A stretch of 35,468 nt of DNA from Streptomyces actinomycinicus (GCF_016741775.1 NZ_JAERRK010000037.1:1-35468), one strand, 5' to 3'; counted from the stretch's first letter, positions 25,973 through 34,053 are shown. Made by a program: numbers and translations. Notes: generated by a model from the sequence alone, not told the origin.

Positions 25973-27568
25973 TCACGCGGCCCGGTCCAGCGACCAGCTG
26001 CGCGTCGCGTCGATCCTGAGGGCCGCATCGTCCAGGAGTTCCCGCGGGACGGGACGGCCCACGTTCAGCGCGAGCAGGACCTCGTCACCGGTGTTCGCCG
26101 CCGGGGCGCCGTGCGCGATCTGGAGGGCGTCGACGGGCACCCCGCCGAGTGCCGCGCCGACCGCGCCGACCAGTCCCGGCCCGGCCGGGGCGCGGAGGAA
26201 CGCCATGCTCCCGCCGAGCGCCAGGTCCACCGCGAAGCCGCACACCTCCACCAGACGCCCGGCCGGCCCCGGCCCGTCCAGCGTTCCCGACACGGAGACC
26301 ACCTCACCGGAGGGCAGCGCCCCGGACACGGTGACGAGGCTGCGGTGCGACACGGCGTCGTGAGCGGTGACCAGCTCCGTGCCGAGGCCGCGCTCCCGGG
26401 CGAGCAGCGGAGCGTTCACGTAGGAGACCCCGCCCTCGACCACACTGCCGAGGGCGCCCTTGAGCGCGGCCAGCTCCAGCGCGGTGGTGTCATGCCCGGT
26501 GATCTCCCCGGCCACCTTCACCAGGAGCTTTCCGCGCAGGCCCGCGGCGGTCGCGGTGAACAGCCGCCCCAGCTGCTCGGTGAAGGCCAGCCAAGGGTCC
26601 AGTTCGCCGTCGACCGTGCCCGTGCGCAGGTTGACCGCCTCGGGAACGCACCGCCCCGCCAGGGCCTGCCGTACGGACTGCGCCACGGCCACCCCGGCGC
26701 GGGCCTGTGCCTCGGTGGTCCCCGCCCCCAGGTGGGGGGTGGCGATCACGTTGTCCAGCTCGAGGAGGGGCGAATCGGTGCACGGCTCGGCGGCGAACAC
26801 GTCGAGGGCCGCACCCGCGACCCGGCCCTCCTTGAGCGCGGCGTACAGCTCGGCCTCGTCGACGATCCCTCCCCTGGCGGCGTTGACCAGGCGCACTCCG
26901 GGCTTGACCCGCTGTAGCGCCTCGAACCCGATCAGGCCCGCCGTCTCGGCCATCCTGGGCAGGTGCACCGTCAGGAAGTCCGATTCGGCGAGGAGTTCGT
27001 CGAGCCCGGTCATGTGCACACCGGTCCGTGCCGCGTGTCCCGGCTGGACGTACGGGTCGTACGCGAGCAGCCGCATGTCGAAGTGCCGCATCCGCTGGGC
27101 CACCAGGGTTCCGATACGGCCCAGGCCGATGATGCCGAGGGTCTTGCCGGACAGCTCGACGCCGGTGAACCGGCTGCGCTGCCAGTGGCCTTCCCGGAGG
27201 GCGGCTCCGGCCTGCGGGATGTTGCGTGCCACCGCGAGCAGCAGGCCGACGGTGAGTTCGGCGGCGCTGACGACGTTGGCCGTGGGCGCGTTGACCACCA
27301 TGACGCCCGCCCGGGTGGCGGCGGGCACGTCCACGTTGTCCAGGCCCACCCCGGCCCGTCCGATCACCTTGAGCCGGGTTCCGGCCGCGATCGCCTCGGC
27401 GTCCATCCGTGTGGCGCTGCGGACGAGTACGGCGTCCGCCTCGGGCAGTGCCTCGAGCAGGGCGGCCCGGTCGGTGCCCGCGCAGCGCCGGACCTCGGTG
27501 CCGGGCCCGAGGGCGGTGACGGTGGCGGGGGAGAGTTCTTCGGTGATCAGGACGACCGGCGTGTCCAT
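25973..27568 (-). CDS. serA: D-3-phosphoglycerate dehydrogenase, cluster-associated copy
   Basis: Oxidises 3-phosphoglycerate to 3-phosphohydroxypyruvate with NAD, the first step toward phosphoserine and serine. The 531-residue protein has the substrate domain (about 1-100 and 285-320), Rossmann motif GLGRIG (148-153), catalytic Arg232 (ARGGIVDE), Glu261 and His279 (PHLGAGTTEAQ), the intervening allosteric substrate-binding domain (about 320-455) and a C-terminal ACT domain for serine feedback. Length equals normal actinobacterial SerA. Its place between the oxygenase and thioesterase genes (54 and 49 bases away) suggests a pathway-dedicated copy supplying a serine-derived building block; this is inferred. 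ATG 27568 has AGGAG nine bases upstream. Confidence 0.93.
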   Translation of the reverse strand: MDTPVVLITEELSPATVTALGPGTEVRRCAGTDRAALLEALPEADAVLVRSATRMDAEAIAAGTRLKVIGRAGVGLDNVDVPAATRAGVMVVNAPTANVVSAAELTVGLLLAVARNIPQAGAALREGHWQRSRFTGVELSGKTLGIIGLGRIGTLVAQRMRHFDMRLLAYDPYVQPGHAARTGVHMTGLDELLAESDFLTVHLPRMAETAGLIGFEALQRVKPGVRLVNAARGGIVDEAELYAALKEGRVAGAALDVFAAEPCTDSPLLELDNVIATPHLGAGTTEAQARAGVAVAQSVRQALAGRCVPEAVNLRTGTVDGELDPWLAFTEQLGRLFTATAAGLRGKLLVKVAGEITGHDTTALELAALKGALGSVVEGGVSYVNAPLLARERGLGTELVTAHDAVSHRSLVTVSGALPSGEVVSVSGTLDGPGPAGRLVEVCGFAVDLALGGSMAFLRAPAGPGLVGAVGAALGGVPVDALQIAHGAPAANTGDEVLLALNVGRPVPRELLDDAALRIDATRSWSLDRAA

Positions 27569-27622
27569 GGCAGCGACTCCTGTCTCGTGTCTGCGGGCCG
27601 CTCCGCGGGCGGCGGGCGGCGG

Positions 27623-28627
27623 TCAGTGGCCCTGGGGCAGCGGAAGGTCGGTGACCGGGTCGCCGAGGACGACCGCGATCTCGCGCTCCCCCTCGTACGG
27701 CTCCCTGCTGTGAGCCATCCGCAGGTTGTCCACGATCAGCAGGTCGCCGTCGCACCAGGGCTCACGGAGGGTGTGCTTCTCGTAGACGTCGTTGATGGTG
27801 AGCACCGTCTCCTCGTCGAGGCGCGCGCCGTCGCCGTGCACGCTGTTGAACGGCAGCCCGTCCGCCCCGAACTCGAACGTCAGGTACTCCCTGATCGCCG
27901 GGTCCAGGGTCCACTCGTTGAGGAAGGCGATCTGGTTGAACCAGCCCCGGCGCCCGTTGCCGGGGTGGCGGAGCACGGCGGCGGCCCGCTGCCGTGTGCG
28001 CAGCTCGCCGTCGCCGCGCCACTCGTACGTGATGCCGTTGGCGTCGCAGTACGCCTCTACGGCTGCCCGGTCCGCGGTGCCGAACGAGTCGGCCAGGCCG
28101 ACTCCGACGGTGTCCTGGTAGGCGCGGGTGAGCTGCCAGCCCTCCTGCTCGAAGCGGGCGACCAGGCCGGCGGGTAGTGCCTCCAGGACGGCCTGGGAGT
28201 CCGCGAGGCCGGTCACGCCGCCGGTCCCGGGCGCCTTCAGGCAGGCGAAGAGCAGGGTGCCGGGCACTTCACGGGCGTAGCTCAGCTCGTGGTGCATGCA
28301 CATCGGCTGGTGCGCCGGCCACTCGGAGGAGGAGTGGACGCCGTCGGCCAGTACCTGCCGCGGTGCGAAGCCCTCGCGCTCGGTGACGATCCGGTCCAGG
28401 TAGGCGCGCCCCACCCGGGCGACGGCGTCCGCGTCGCGCAGGCCCAGGCCCCGGACCAGGAGGGCCCCGTGCTCGGTCACGGTGGCGCGCAGGCGCGAGC
28501 GGTGCTCGGCGATCCAGGCGGCGGGGTCGGCGGGTGCCGGGCCGTCGAGGTGGTGCACGGCCGGGCCGCCCTCGGTCCTGATCACTTCGAAGGGGGCGGT
28601 CTGCGTCGTCTCCGACGTCACGTCCAT
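27623..28627 (-). CDS. Fe(II)/2-oxoglutarate oxygenase, SyrP-like (TauD family)
   Basis: Non-heme iron oxygenase expected to hydroxylate an amino acid, probably on a carrier protein. The 334-residue protein shows the iron triad His112-x-Glu114 (MHHELSYA) and distal His306 (NLRMAHSREP), with Arg309 or Arg315 for 2-oxoglutarate. The patterns QPMCMHHELSYA, GWFNQIAFL and GADGLPFNS are those of SyrP, the syringomycin aspartyl beta-hydroxylase, rather than of free-arginine oxygenases such as VioC. ATG 28627 is chosen for AAGGAAG upstream. The frame extends to 28708 through a tandem repeat and is not credible there. It follows the A-PCP gene and precedes serA. Substrate not known. Confidence 0.92.
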   Translation of the reverse strand: MDVTSETTQTAPFEVIRTEGGPAVHHLDGPAPADPAAWIAEHRSRLRATVTEHGALLVRGLGLRDADAVARVGRAYLDRIVTEREGFAPRQVLADGVHSSSEWPAHQPMCMHHELSYAREVPGTLLFACLKAPGTGGVTGLADSQAVLEALPAGLVARFEQEGWQLTRAYQDTVGVGLADSFGTADRAAVEAYCDANGITYEWRGDGELRTRQRAAAVLRHPGNGRRGWFNQIAFLNEWTLDPAIREYLTFEFGADGLPFNSVHGDGARLDEETVLTINDVYEKHTLREPWCDGDLLIVDNLRMAHSREPYEGEREIAVVLGDPVTDLPLPQGH

Positions 28628-28670
28628 CGTGCGGCCACTTCCTTGTCGTTGCTTCGGGAATCGATCCGTG

Positions 28671-28800
28671 GTCACTTCGCGGGGCCCGCGAGACCTGTCC
28701 GCGGTCACCCCGCGGGCTCGCGGGACTTGTTCGCGGTCACCCCGCGGGCCCCGGGGACCTGCGCGCGGTCACTTCGCGGGCTCGGGGGTCTTGTCGGCCG
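28671..28800. repeat. Four tandem 32/33-bp repeats across the 3' end of the A-PCP gene
   Basis: Units start at 28671, 28704, 28736 and 28768, each beginning GTCAC and carrying CGCGGG...CTTGT or CCTGT. Spacings are 33, 32 and 32. The unit nearest the synthetase gene includes its last codons and stop (28769-28771). On the coding strand each unit therefore contains a TGA. The array fills most of the 141-base gap before the oxygenase gene. Confidence 0.93.
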
Positions 28801-31219
28801 GTGACAGGAGTCCGGCGAGGTCGGCGAGCCGGGGGTTCTGGTGCACGTCGCGCAGCGTGAACGCCCGCTCCATCCGTACGACGAGCTGCACCACCGAGAG
28901 CGACGTGCCGCCGTGGTCGAAGAAGTTGTCGGTGCGTCCGATCCGTCCCGCGGGCAGCCGCAGGACCTCCTCCCATGCCTCGGCCAGAAGCCGCTCCGCG
29001 TCCGTGCGGGGCTCTTCGTGCCGCTTCTCACCGGCCCGCGCGGCCAGCTCCGCCGCCAGGGCGACCAGGGCGCGCTTGTCGGTCTTCCCGTTGGGGGTCA
29101 GCGGCAGCGACGTCAGGCGTTCGAGGCGGCGCGGCACCATGTAGGCGGGCAGGGCCCGCGCGAGCCGTTCGCGCAGCGCCTCGGCGGGCTGTTCGGAGCC
29201 GGTCTGGAAGCCGACCAGGTGCCGGCCGTCGTCGGGGCTCTCCACGACCACGACGGCGCCGTCGCGGACCCCGGGCAGCCGCAGCAGCTGGTTCTCGATC
29301 TCCCCGATCTCGATCCGGAAGCCGCGGATCTTGACCTGTGCGTCCCGGCGTCCGAGGTACTCCAGCGAGCCCTCCGGCAGCCACCGGCCGAAGTCACCGG
29401 ACCTGTAGAGCCGTTGGCCGGGCCGGTGCGGGTCCTCGCCGAACGCCTGGGCGGTGCGCTCCGGGTCGTTGACGTAGCCGCGGCCCACGCACACACCTGA
29501 GAAGACGATCTCGCCGGGCGCTCCGAGCGGCACCGGCCGCAGTTCCTCGTCGACGACGTACACCGTGACGTTGCCGACGGGCGGGCCCAGCGGGACGGAC
29601 TCCCGGACCGGCACCGAGGTCATCACCTCGTGGTTGGTGTCGTCGCAGGTCTCGGTCAGGCCGTAGGCGTTCATCAGGGCGATGTGCGGGAACCGCGCGA
29701 ACCAGCGCACGGTCAGTTCCTTCTTCAGCGCCTCTCCGGTGACCGAGACGCAGCGCAGGGCGGGCAGTTCCCTGGGGTGGTCCTCCAGGCGGGCGAGGAC
29801 GACCTCGAGATAGGAGGGAACGGCCTGGAGGACGGCCACCCCGCCCCTTTCGACGACGTCGAGGTAGCGGTCGACGTCGAGGATCGCCTCCTGCTCGACG
29901 ATCAGCGTCCGCCCGCCGACGACCAGGGCGGCGACGAGCTGCCACAGCGAGATGTCGAAGGACTGGGGGGCGGTCTGGGCCACCACCTGTCCCGCTTCGA
30001 TGCCCTGGTCGTCGATCTTGGCGTACAGGTGGTTGACGAAGCCCGCGTGCTCGCACATCGCACCCTTGGGCTCGCCGGTCGAGCCCGAGGTGAAGTACAG
30101 GTAGGCCAGCTGGTCCGCCGCGACGGGCACGGCGGGGTTGCTGTCGGCGCGGCCCTCGGCGTACGCGTCGGCGACGGTGAGGAGTTCGAGGCCGGCCGGT
30201 GCCGCCCGCTCCAGGTGCCCGGGGCCGCCGCCCTCGGCGAGGGCGGCGCTCTCGGTGAGGACGAGTGCGCAGCCGCTGCGCTCCAGCGTCCTGGCCATCC
30301 GGTCGACCGGTGCCTGTGGCTCCATGGGCAGGTACGCCGCCCCCGCCTTGAAGACGCCGATGACCGCCGCGAGCCAGTCCAGGTTGCGCTCGGTGACCAC
30401 GGCCACCACCGACTCGGCCGCAAGTCCCCGGCCGAGCAGGGCGTGGGCGACGCGGTTGGCGCGCGCGTTCAGCTCCGCGTAGGTCAGGCTCACGTCGCCC
30501 TGCACGGCGGCGGTGTCCGTGGGCCGGACCGCGACCTGCTCCTCGAACAGCTGGTGGAAGCGGCGGTCCGGTATCTCCCTGGCCGGTCCGGACAGTTCGT
30601 GGATCTGCCGGCGGTACTCGGTTTCGGAGAGGAGCGTCCGGCCGCGGCTCGGCGCGTCGGGCGCGGCCACCATCTGCTCCAGTGCCGTGACGTAGTACCC
30701 CGCGACACGGTCGGCCGCTTCGGCGTCCAGTACGTCCGTCCGGTAGCTCAGGACGACCGCCGGTGCGTCCGGCCCGTACCGCAGGCTCGCGGTCAGGACC
30801 GTGTCCGGGGCGGGCCGCGCCGGGACACCGTCCGGGTGGCTCAGGTCGAGGACGGCCTCGAAGGCGGCGTCGGCGGGCGTCCCGGCGGCTCGCTCGGACG
30901 CGGTGAGCAGCTCGCGCCACGTCTCGTCCTGATGGGCGAGGGCGCGGGGCTGGGGCGCGCTCCCCTGGGTGGAGGCCGGCGGAAGGTAGCCGGTCACCAG
31001 GGCGCGCTCGCCGCTGAGCGCGGACAGGACCGCGGTGTGGGCGGCGACTGCGGCCGCCTCCCAGCCGACCGCGCACCGCCTGGCCAGCAGTCGGGTCCGG
31101 GCGGCGAGACGGACGGGGACCTGCCGGGTCACCTCGGCCCGCTCCGGTGCTCCCTCGGGAACACCACCCGGCGCAGCCCACCGCGGAATCAGCCGCTGAG
31201 GTGCTCCAGTGATCGTCAT
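28769..31219 (-). CDS. Stand-alone peptide synthetase: truncated C-like / A / PCP
   Basis: Activates an amino acid as the adenylate and loads it on its own carrier domain. It has 816 residues from ATG 31219. Residues 1-225 resemble only the rear part of a condensation domain and lack HHxxxDG. The A domain (about 245-720) has YFTSGSTGEPKG, AYGLTE, YRSGDFGRW and NGKTDK. The PCP has FFDHGGTSLS near 770. Aligned to GrsA positions 235-517, the pocket reads D-I-W-Q-S-T-A-D-D-K, resembling 2,4-diaminobutyrate codes. There is no TE or complete C domain, so the product must be handed to another synthetase. AGGAGAG precedes 31219; the frame upstream to 31297 is repeat sequence. Confidence 0.93.
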   Translation of the reverse strand: MTITGAPQRLIPRWAAPGGVPEGAPERAEVTRQVPVRLAARTRLLARRCAVGWEAAAVAAHTAVLSALSGERALVTGYLPPASTQGSAPQPRALAHQDETWRELLTASERAAGTPADAAFEAVLDLSHPDGVPARPAPDTVLTASLRYGPDAPAVVLSYRTDVLDAEAADRVAGYYVTALEQMVAAPDAPSRGRTLLSETEYRRQIHELSGPAREIPDRRFHQLFEEQVAVRPTDTAAVQGDVSLTYAELNARANRVAHALLGRGLAAESVVAVVTERNLDWLAAVIGVFKAGAAYLPMEPQAPVDRMARTLERSGCALVLTESAALAEGGGPGHLERAAPAGLELLTVADAYAEGRADSNPAVPVAADQLAYLYFTSGSTGEPKGAMCEHAGFVNHLYAKIDDQGIEAGQVVAQTAPQSFDISLWQLVAALVVGGRTLIVEQEAILDVDRYLDVVERGGVAVLQAVPSYLEVVLARLEDHPRELPALRCVSVTGEALKKELTVRWFARFPHIALMNAYGLTETCDDTNHEVMTSVPVRESVPLGPPVGNVTVYVVDEELRPVPLGAPGEIVFSGVCVGRGYVNDPERTAQAFGEDPHRPGQRLYRSGDFGRWLPEGSLEYLGRRDAQVKIRGFRIEIGEIENQLLRLPGVRDGAVVVVESPDDGRHLVGFQTGSEQPAEALRERLARALPAYMVPRRLERLTSLPLTPNGKTDKRALVALAAELAARAGEKRHEEPRTDAERLLAEAWEEVLRLPAGRIGRTDNFFDHGGTSLSVVQLVVRMERAFTLRDVHQNPRLADLAGLLSPADKTPEPAK

Positions 31220-31244
31220 CGCTCTCTCCTGTGAGGCCGGTCGG

Positions 31245-31304
31245 CAGGGATCCGGGAACCGGGGCGCCGGGGATCTCGGAATCGAGATGTCAGGCATCCG
31301 GGAA
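31245..31304. repeat. Short direct repeats just upstream of the A-PCP gene
   Basis: CAGGGATCCGGGAA (31245-31258) and CAGGCATCCGGGAA (31291-31304) differ by one base. Between them ATCTCG/CGAGAT (31273-31288) forms a six-bp hairpin with a GAAT loop, and GGAATCGAGA occurs twice. They lie in the untranslated leader of the synthetase gene. Confidence 0.75.
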
Positions 31305-31339
31305 TCGAGACGGCAGGGGTACGACGGGTCGTCGGCCTG

Positions 31340-31418
31340 CCGAACTCGAAGGGCCCGCCGTCCGTGGTGCCGGCGGACGCCGTCGGGCTCCGCCGGCCGG
31401 CGAGCCCTCCGAGTTCGG
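31340..31418 (-). other. Long structured inverted repeat in the A-PCP leader
   Basis: CCGAACTCG (31340-31348) pairs with CGAGTTCGG (31410-31418). In minus-strand RNA the stem continues for five more pairs including a G-U. The enclosed G/C-rich segment can form further stems (CGGACGGCGGGC against GCCCGACGGCGTCCG). It lies 120-200 bases before the synthetase start and 287 bases after the kinase stop. It may be a terminator for the kinase transcript or a leader structure. Confidence 0.55.
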
Positions 31419-31475
31419 GTCTCGCGTTCTTCCCCTCCGGATTCTGCGCGACACCGGCCCGGCCACCGCCACGCA

Positions 31476-31505
31476 CTTCGAATAATTGAAAGAGAAGAAT
31501 CGAAG
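31476..31505 (-). promoter_or_regulatory. A/T-rich island with inverted repeat, possible promoter
   Basis: In otherwise G/C-rich DNA, 31476-31505 is mostly A/T, bounded by CTTCGA (31476-31481) and TCGAAG (31500-31505). On the minus strand AATTAT could be a -10. It is the best promoter candidate for the A-PCP gene in the 485-base gap 31220-31704. No clear -35. Confidence 0.35.
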
Positions 31506-31685
31506 ATGCCCCGGGTGGCTCACGACCGCCGTACGCATTGTCCGACACCAGTGCTGCGCAGGGCTGTTGACCTGAATTGTTGGCAGCCGTCTGTCATCCG
31601 GTCACCCGTATTTCGACTTTTTCCCGTACCTTCCTGAGAACCTCACGAAACGAACGTCGGCGACTGGCAGCTTGCGGCCGTCAGA

Positions 31686-31706
31686 GAATTCCACGGGCGG
31701 GAATTC
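31686..31706. repeat. GAATTCC inverted repeat at the kinase gene stop
   Basis: GAATTCC (31686-31692) and GGAATTC (31700-31706) flank seven bases and overlap the stop codon of the kinase-like gene. Too short for a strong terminator; it could be a protein site. Confidence 0.6.
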
Positions 31707-33792
31707 ACGGTATGCGGCGCATCGCCGTGTACAGCGCCCGCAGCATGAGGATCGCGCTCACCGCGAGCAGGTGGTAGCCGAGCAGCGGGTACAGCTCCAG
31801 CTGCGCGGTGACGTGCGGTCCCCGTCTGGTGCCTAAGACCGCGAGCATCACCCCCATCAGACCGGTGCAGGCGGCCAGCAGGGTGACGGTCAGCTGGTGC
31901 AGCAGGCCGGTGACGAAGCGTCGCTCACGGTCGTCCGCGAACACGCGCACCCGCACGCCCAGGCGGCCCTCCTCCAGGGCGGCGCTGATGCGTTCGGCCC
32001 TCCGGGGCAGGCGGCGCAGCATCGGCAGCACGGAGAGGAACTCGTGGGCCGCGCTCTGCGCGAAGGACGGGAACCCCGGCAGCGCGAACCCGGCCTCGTC
32101 GGCGCCGCCGCCGTCGGTCCCGGCGCCGCGCCTGCGGAAGCGCAGTTCCTCGGTGAGCATCTCGACGGCGAAGCCCCGCGATTCAGCGAGCAGGTCGAAA
32201 CCGGGGGCGAGCTGGGTGAGCGTGCCCTCCACGGTGGCCAGGGCACGGAAGACCGCGGCGACCTCCGGTGGCACGGCGAGGCCGAACCGGGACAGCATCC
32301 GGAAGAGGGCGGTGTACGCCTCCGAGTCCGGCGCGGCGCCCGCCCCCAGGTGCCGGGCCATGAACCGGCCCAGCTCCCGCTCCAGGACCAGGGGGTCCGG
32401 CTGTAGCTCCTCGTTCGTCGTGGCCCGCGTACCCAGCAGGGCGACCAGGGCGTCGTGCAGCCGGGCCGGGTCCCCGCGGTCGACGGCGACGAGGAGTTCC
32501 TGGATGGCGAAGCGCGCCGGCGGGCCGATCCTGCCCACCGAGCCGAAGTCGATCATTCCGATCCGGCCGTCCTCGAGCAGCAGGGTGTTGCCCGGGTGCG
32601 GGTCGGCGTGGAAGACCCCTGCCCGCAGGATCTGCTGGAGCACGGCCGCAAGTACGGTCCTGGCCAGCGCCGTCCGGTCGAGGTCCTTTCTCCGGGCGAC
32701 CGCCGGGGCCCGGTCGAGCGTGACCCCTTCGAGCCACTCCTGCACGAGGACCCGGGGCGAGGTGTACTCGTCGTACACCCGTGGGATGCGCACAGCCGCG
32801 TCGGCCTCGAATCCGCCGCAGGCCCGCGCGACGGCCTGCGAGTTACGGGCCTCGATGCGGAAGTCCAGCTCCTCACGGAGCGACTGGGCGAAGCCGTCGC
32901 CCAGTTCGCGCAGGCCCAGGGCGCGCGCGGAGCGGGCCCTGGCCTGGATGCTCTGGCTGACGACGAGCACGATGTCGAGGTCGCGCTCGACGGTCTGGCG
33001 GACGCCCGGGCGCTGCACCTTGACGGCGACGGTGGGGCCGCCTTGCAGCCGCGCGCGGTGCACCTGGGCGATGGAGGCGGCGGCGAGCGGCACGTGCTCG
33101 ATCCACTCGAAGACGTCCGCCACCGGTTTGCCCAGCTCCTCTCGGAGCAGCGCTTCCACCTCGGTCCAGGGCGCCGGGGGCGCGCTGCTCTGTAGCAGGC
33201 TCAGCTCGTCGGTGAAGTGGGGTGGCAGGAGGTCACGCCGGGTGGACAGGACCTGACCGAGCTTGATGAACACGCCACCGCATTCCTCGAGTGCGGTGCG
33301 CAGCGCCCTGGCAGACTGCTGGCCGTACTCCCCGGGGCTCAGGGCCTGCTCGAGACGGGAGCGGCTGCGCAGGAGGCGGCCCAGGCCGTTGCGCATAAAG
33401 ATGCGGCTGATCTGCGAGTAGCGGCGGGCCCGGCCGATCCGGGCGCCGGCCCCGCGCAGCAGTTGCAGGGGCAGGGCCCAGCTGCCGCGCGGCACGAAGA
33501 CGTCGGCGAGCGCTATGGCGATCAGCGCGGCGAACAGCGACAGTGCGATCTGGACCGCCGCGAGCATGCCGCGGTTCTCCTGCTCCGGCACCATCTGCCC
33601 GAAGGCGGACAGGGTGCCGAGGGCCACCAAGCAGGCGAAGAGCGCGCGCAGCGGGCCGATCGTGATGCCGAGCAGTTTCCTGGACACCGCCCGCACGCCG
33701 AGGTAGACGCCGCCGAGGGTGACCACGGTCGTCAGCACGATGACGAACGGCAGAGCGGGACCGGCCATGGCGGCGGCGGTCTGTACGGGCAT
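31705..33792 (-). CDS. UbiB/ABC1 (ADCK) kinase-like membrane protein
   Basis: Member of the atypical kinase family known for quinone biosynthesis. The 695-residue protein has two or three N-terminal membrane segments (about 12-32, 47-65, 77-98), the family motifs KLGQ (177-180), Ala-rich loop AAASIAQVH (237-245), VAVK with Lys258, EELDF (307-311), HADPHPGN (395-402) and DFG (415-417), and two C-terminal membrane helices after 620. All catalytic residues are present. GAGGGAG precedes ATG 33792 by eight bases. It stands between two synthetase genes on the same strand, with its own gaps of 266 and 485 bases, so it probably has its own promoter. Its substrate and its link to the peptide pathway are unknown; it could be a bystander. 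Confidence 0.92.
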   Translation of the reverse strand: MPVQTAAAMAGPALPFVIVLTTVVTLGGVYLGVRAVSRKLLGITIGPLRALFACLVALGTLSAFGQMVPEQENRGMLAAVQIALSLFAALIAIALADVFVPRGSWALPLQLLRGAGARIGRARRYSQISRIFMRNGLGRLLRSRSRLEQALSPGEYGQQSARALRTALEECGGVFIKLGQVLSTRRDLLPPHFTDELSLLQSSAPPAPWTEVEALLREELGKPVADVFEWIEHVPLAAASIAQVHRARLQGGPTVAVKVQRPGVRQTVERDLDIVLVVSQSIQARARSARALGLRELGDGFAQSLREELDFRIEARNSQAVARACGGFEADAAVRIPRVYDEYTSPRVLVQEWLEGVTLDRAPAVARRKDLDRTALARTVLAAVLQQILRAGVFHADPHPGNTLLLEDGRIGMIDFGSVGRIGPPARFAIQELLVAVDRGDPARLHDALVALLGTRATTNEELQPDPLVLERELGRFMARHLGAGAAPDSEAYTALFRMLSRFGLAVPPEVAAVFRALATVEGTLTQLAPGFDLLAESRGFAVEMLTEELRFRRRGAGTDGGGADEAGFALPGFPSFAQSAAHEFLSVLPMLRRLPRRAERISAALEEGRLGVRVRVFADDRERRFVTGLLHQLTVTLLAACTGLMGVMLAVLGTRRGPHVTAQLELYPLLGYHLLAVSAILMLRALYTAMRRIP

Positions 33793-33821
33793 GAAGACAC
33801 TCCCTCGGTATGTCGCGCGCC

Positions 33822-33827
33822 ACCCTA
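33822..33827 (-). promoter_or_regulatory. Possible -10 of the kinase-like gene
   Basis: TAGGGT on the minus strand lies 30 bases before ATG 33792. CGGAAC sits 17 bases upstream of it but matches the housekeeping -35 poorly. Weak candidate. Confidence 0.22.
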
Positions 33828-33996
33828 GGCAGGGCGCCCGCGTGTTCCGAGGGATCTGTCAGCTACATGCAGTGGTCGAGCGGTACCGGGGCGTGCCGTG
33901 CGGGGACGGCCGCGACGCGGTGCCGTTCTCCGGAACCGGGATGTGCCACCTTCCTGCCAACAGTCCCCGAACCGCGGGCGGTCAGGTACGCGGGGA

Positions 33997-34053
33997 CCCG
34001 CGGGGAGGCGGCCTGCGGCCGTTGCCGGCCGGGACCGCCCGTCTCCCCGCGGG
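33997..34053 (-). terminator. Strong hairpin after the C-PCP-TE synthetase gene
   Basis: CCCGCGGGGA (33997-34006) pairs perfectly with TCCCCGCGGG (34044-34053), continued by GGCGG (34007-34011) with CCGCC (34035-34039) across a four-base bulge. It begins five bases after the synthetase stop. No T-run. It separates the synthetase transcript from the kinase-like gene. Confidence 0.8.

Noticed and set aside
28628..28708. Longer N-terminus for the SyrP-like oxygenase
   Set aside because: The added residues derive from the tandem repeat and lack a ribosome site; ATG 28627 begins sequence matching the family.
28671..28800. CRISPR-like repeats in the synthetase cluster
   Set aside because: There are no spacers between the 32/33-base units, and one unit is coding.
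31220..31297. ATG 31297 as start of the A-PCP synthetase
   Set aside because: The extra 26 residues come from the leader repeats; ATG 31219 has AGGAGAG at proper distance.
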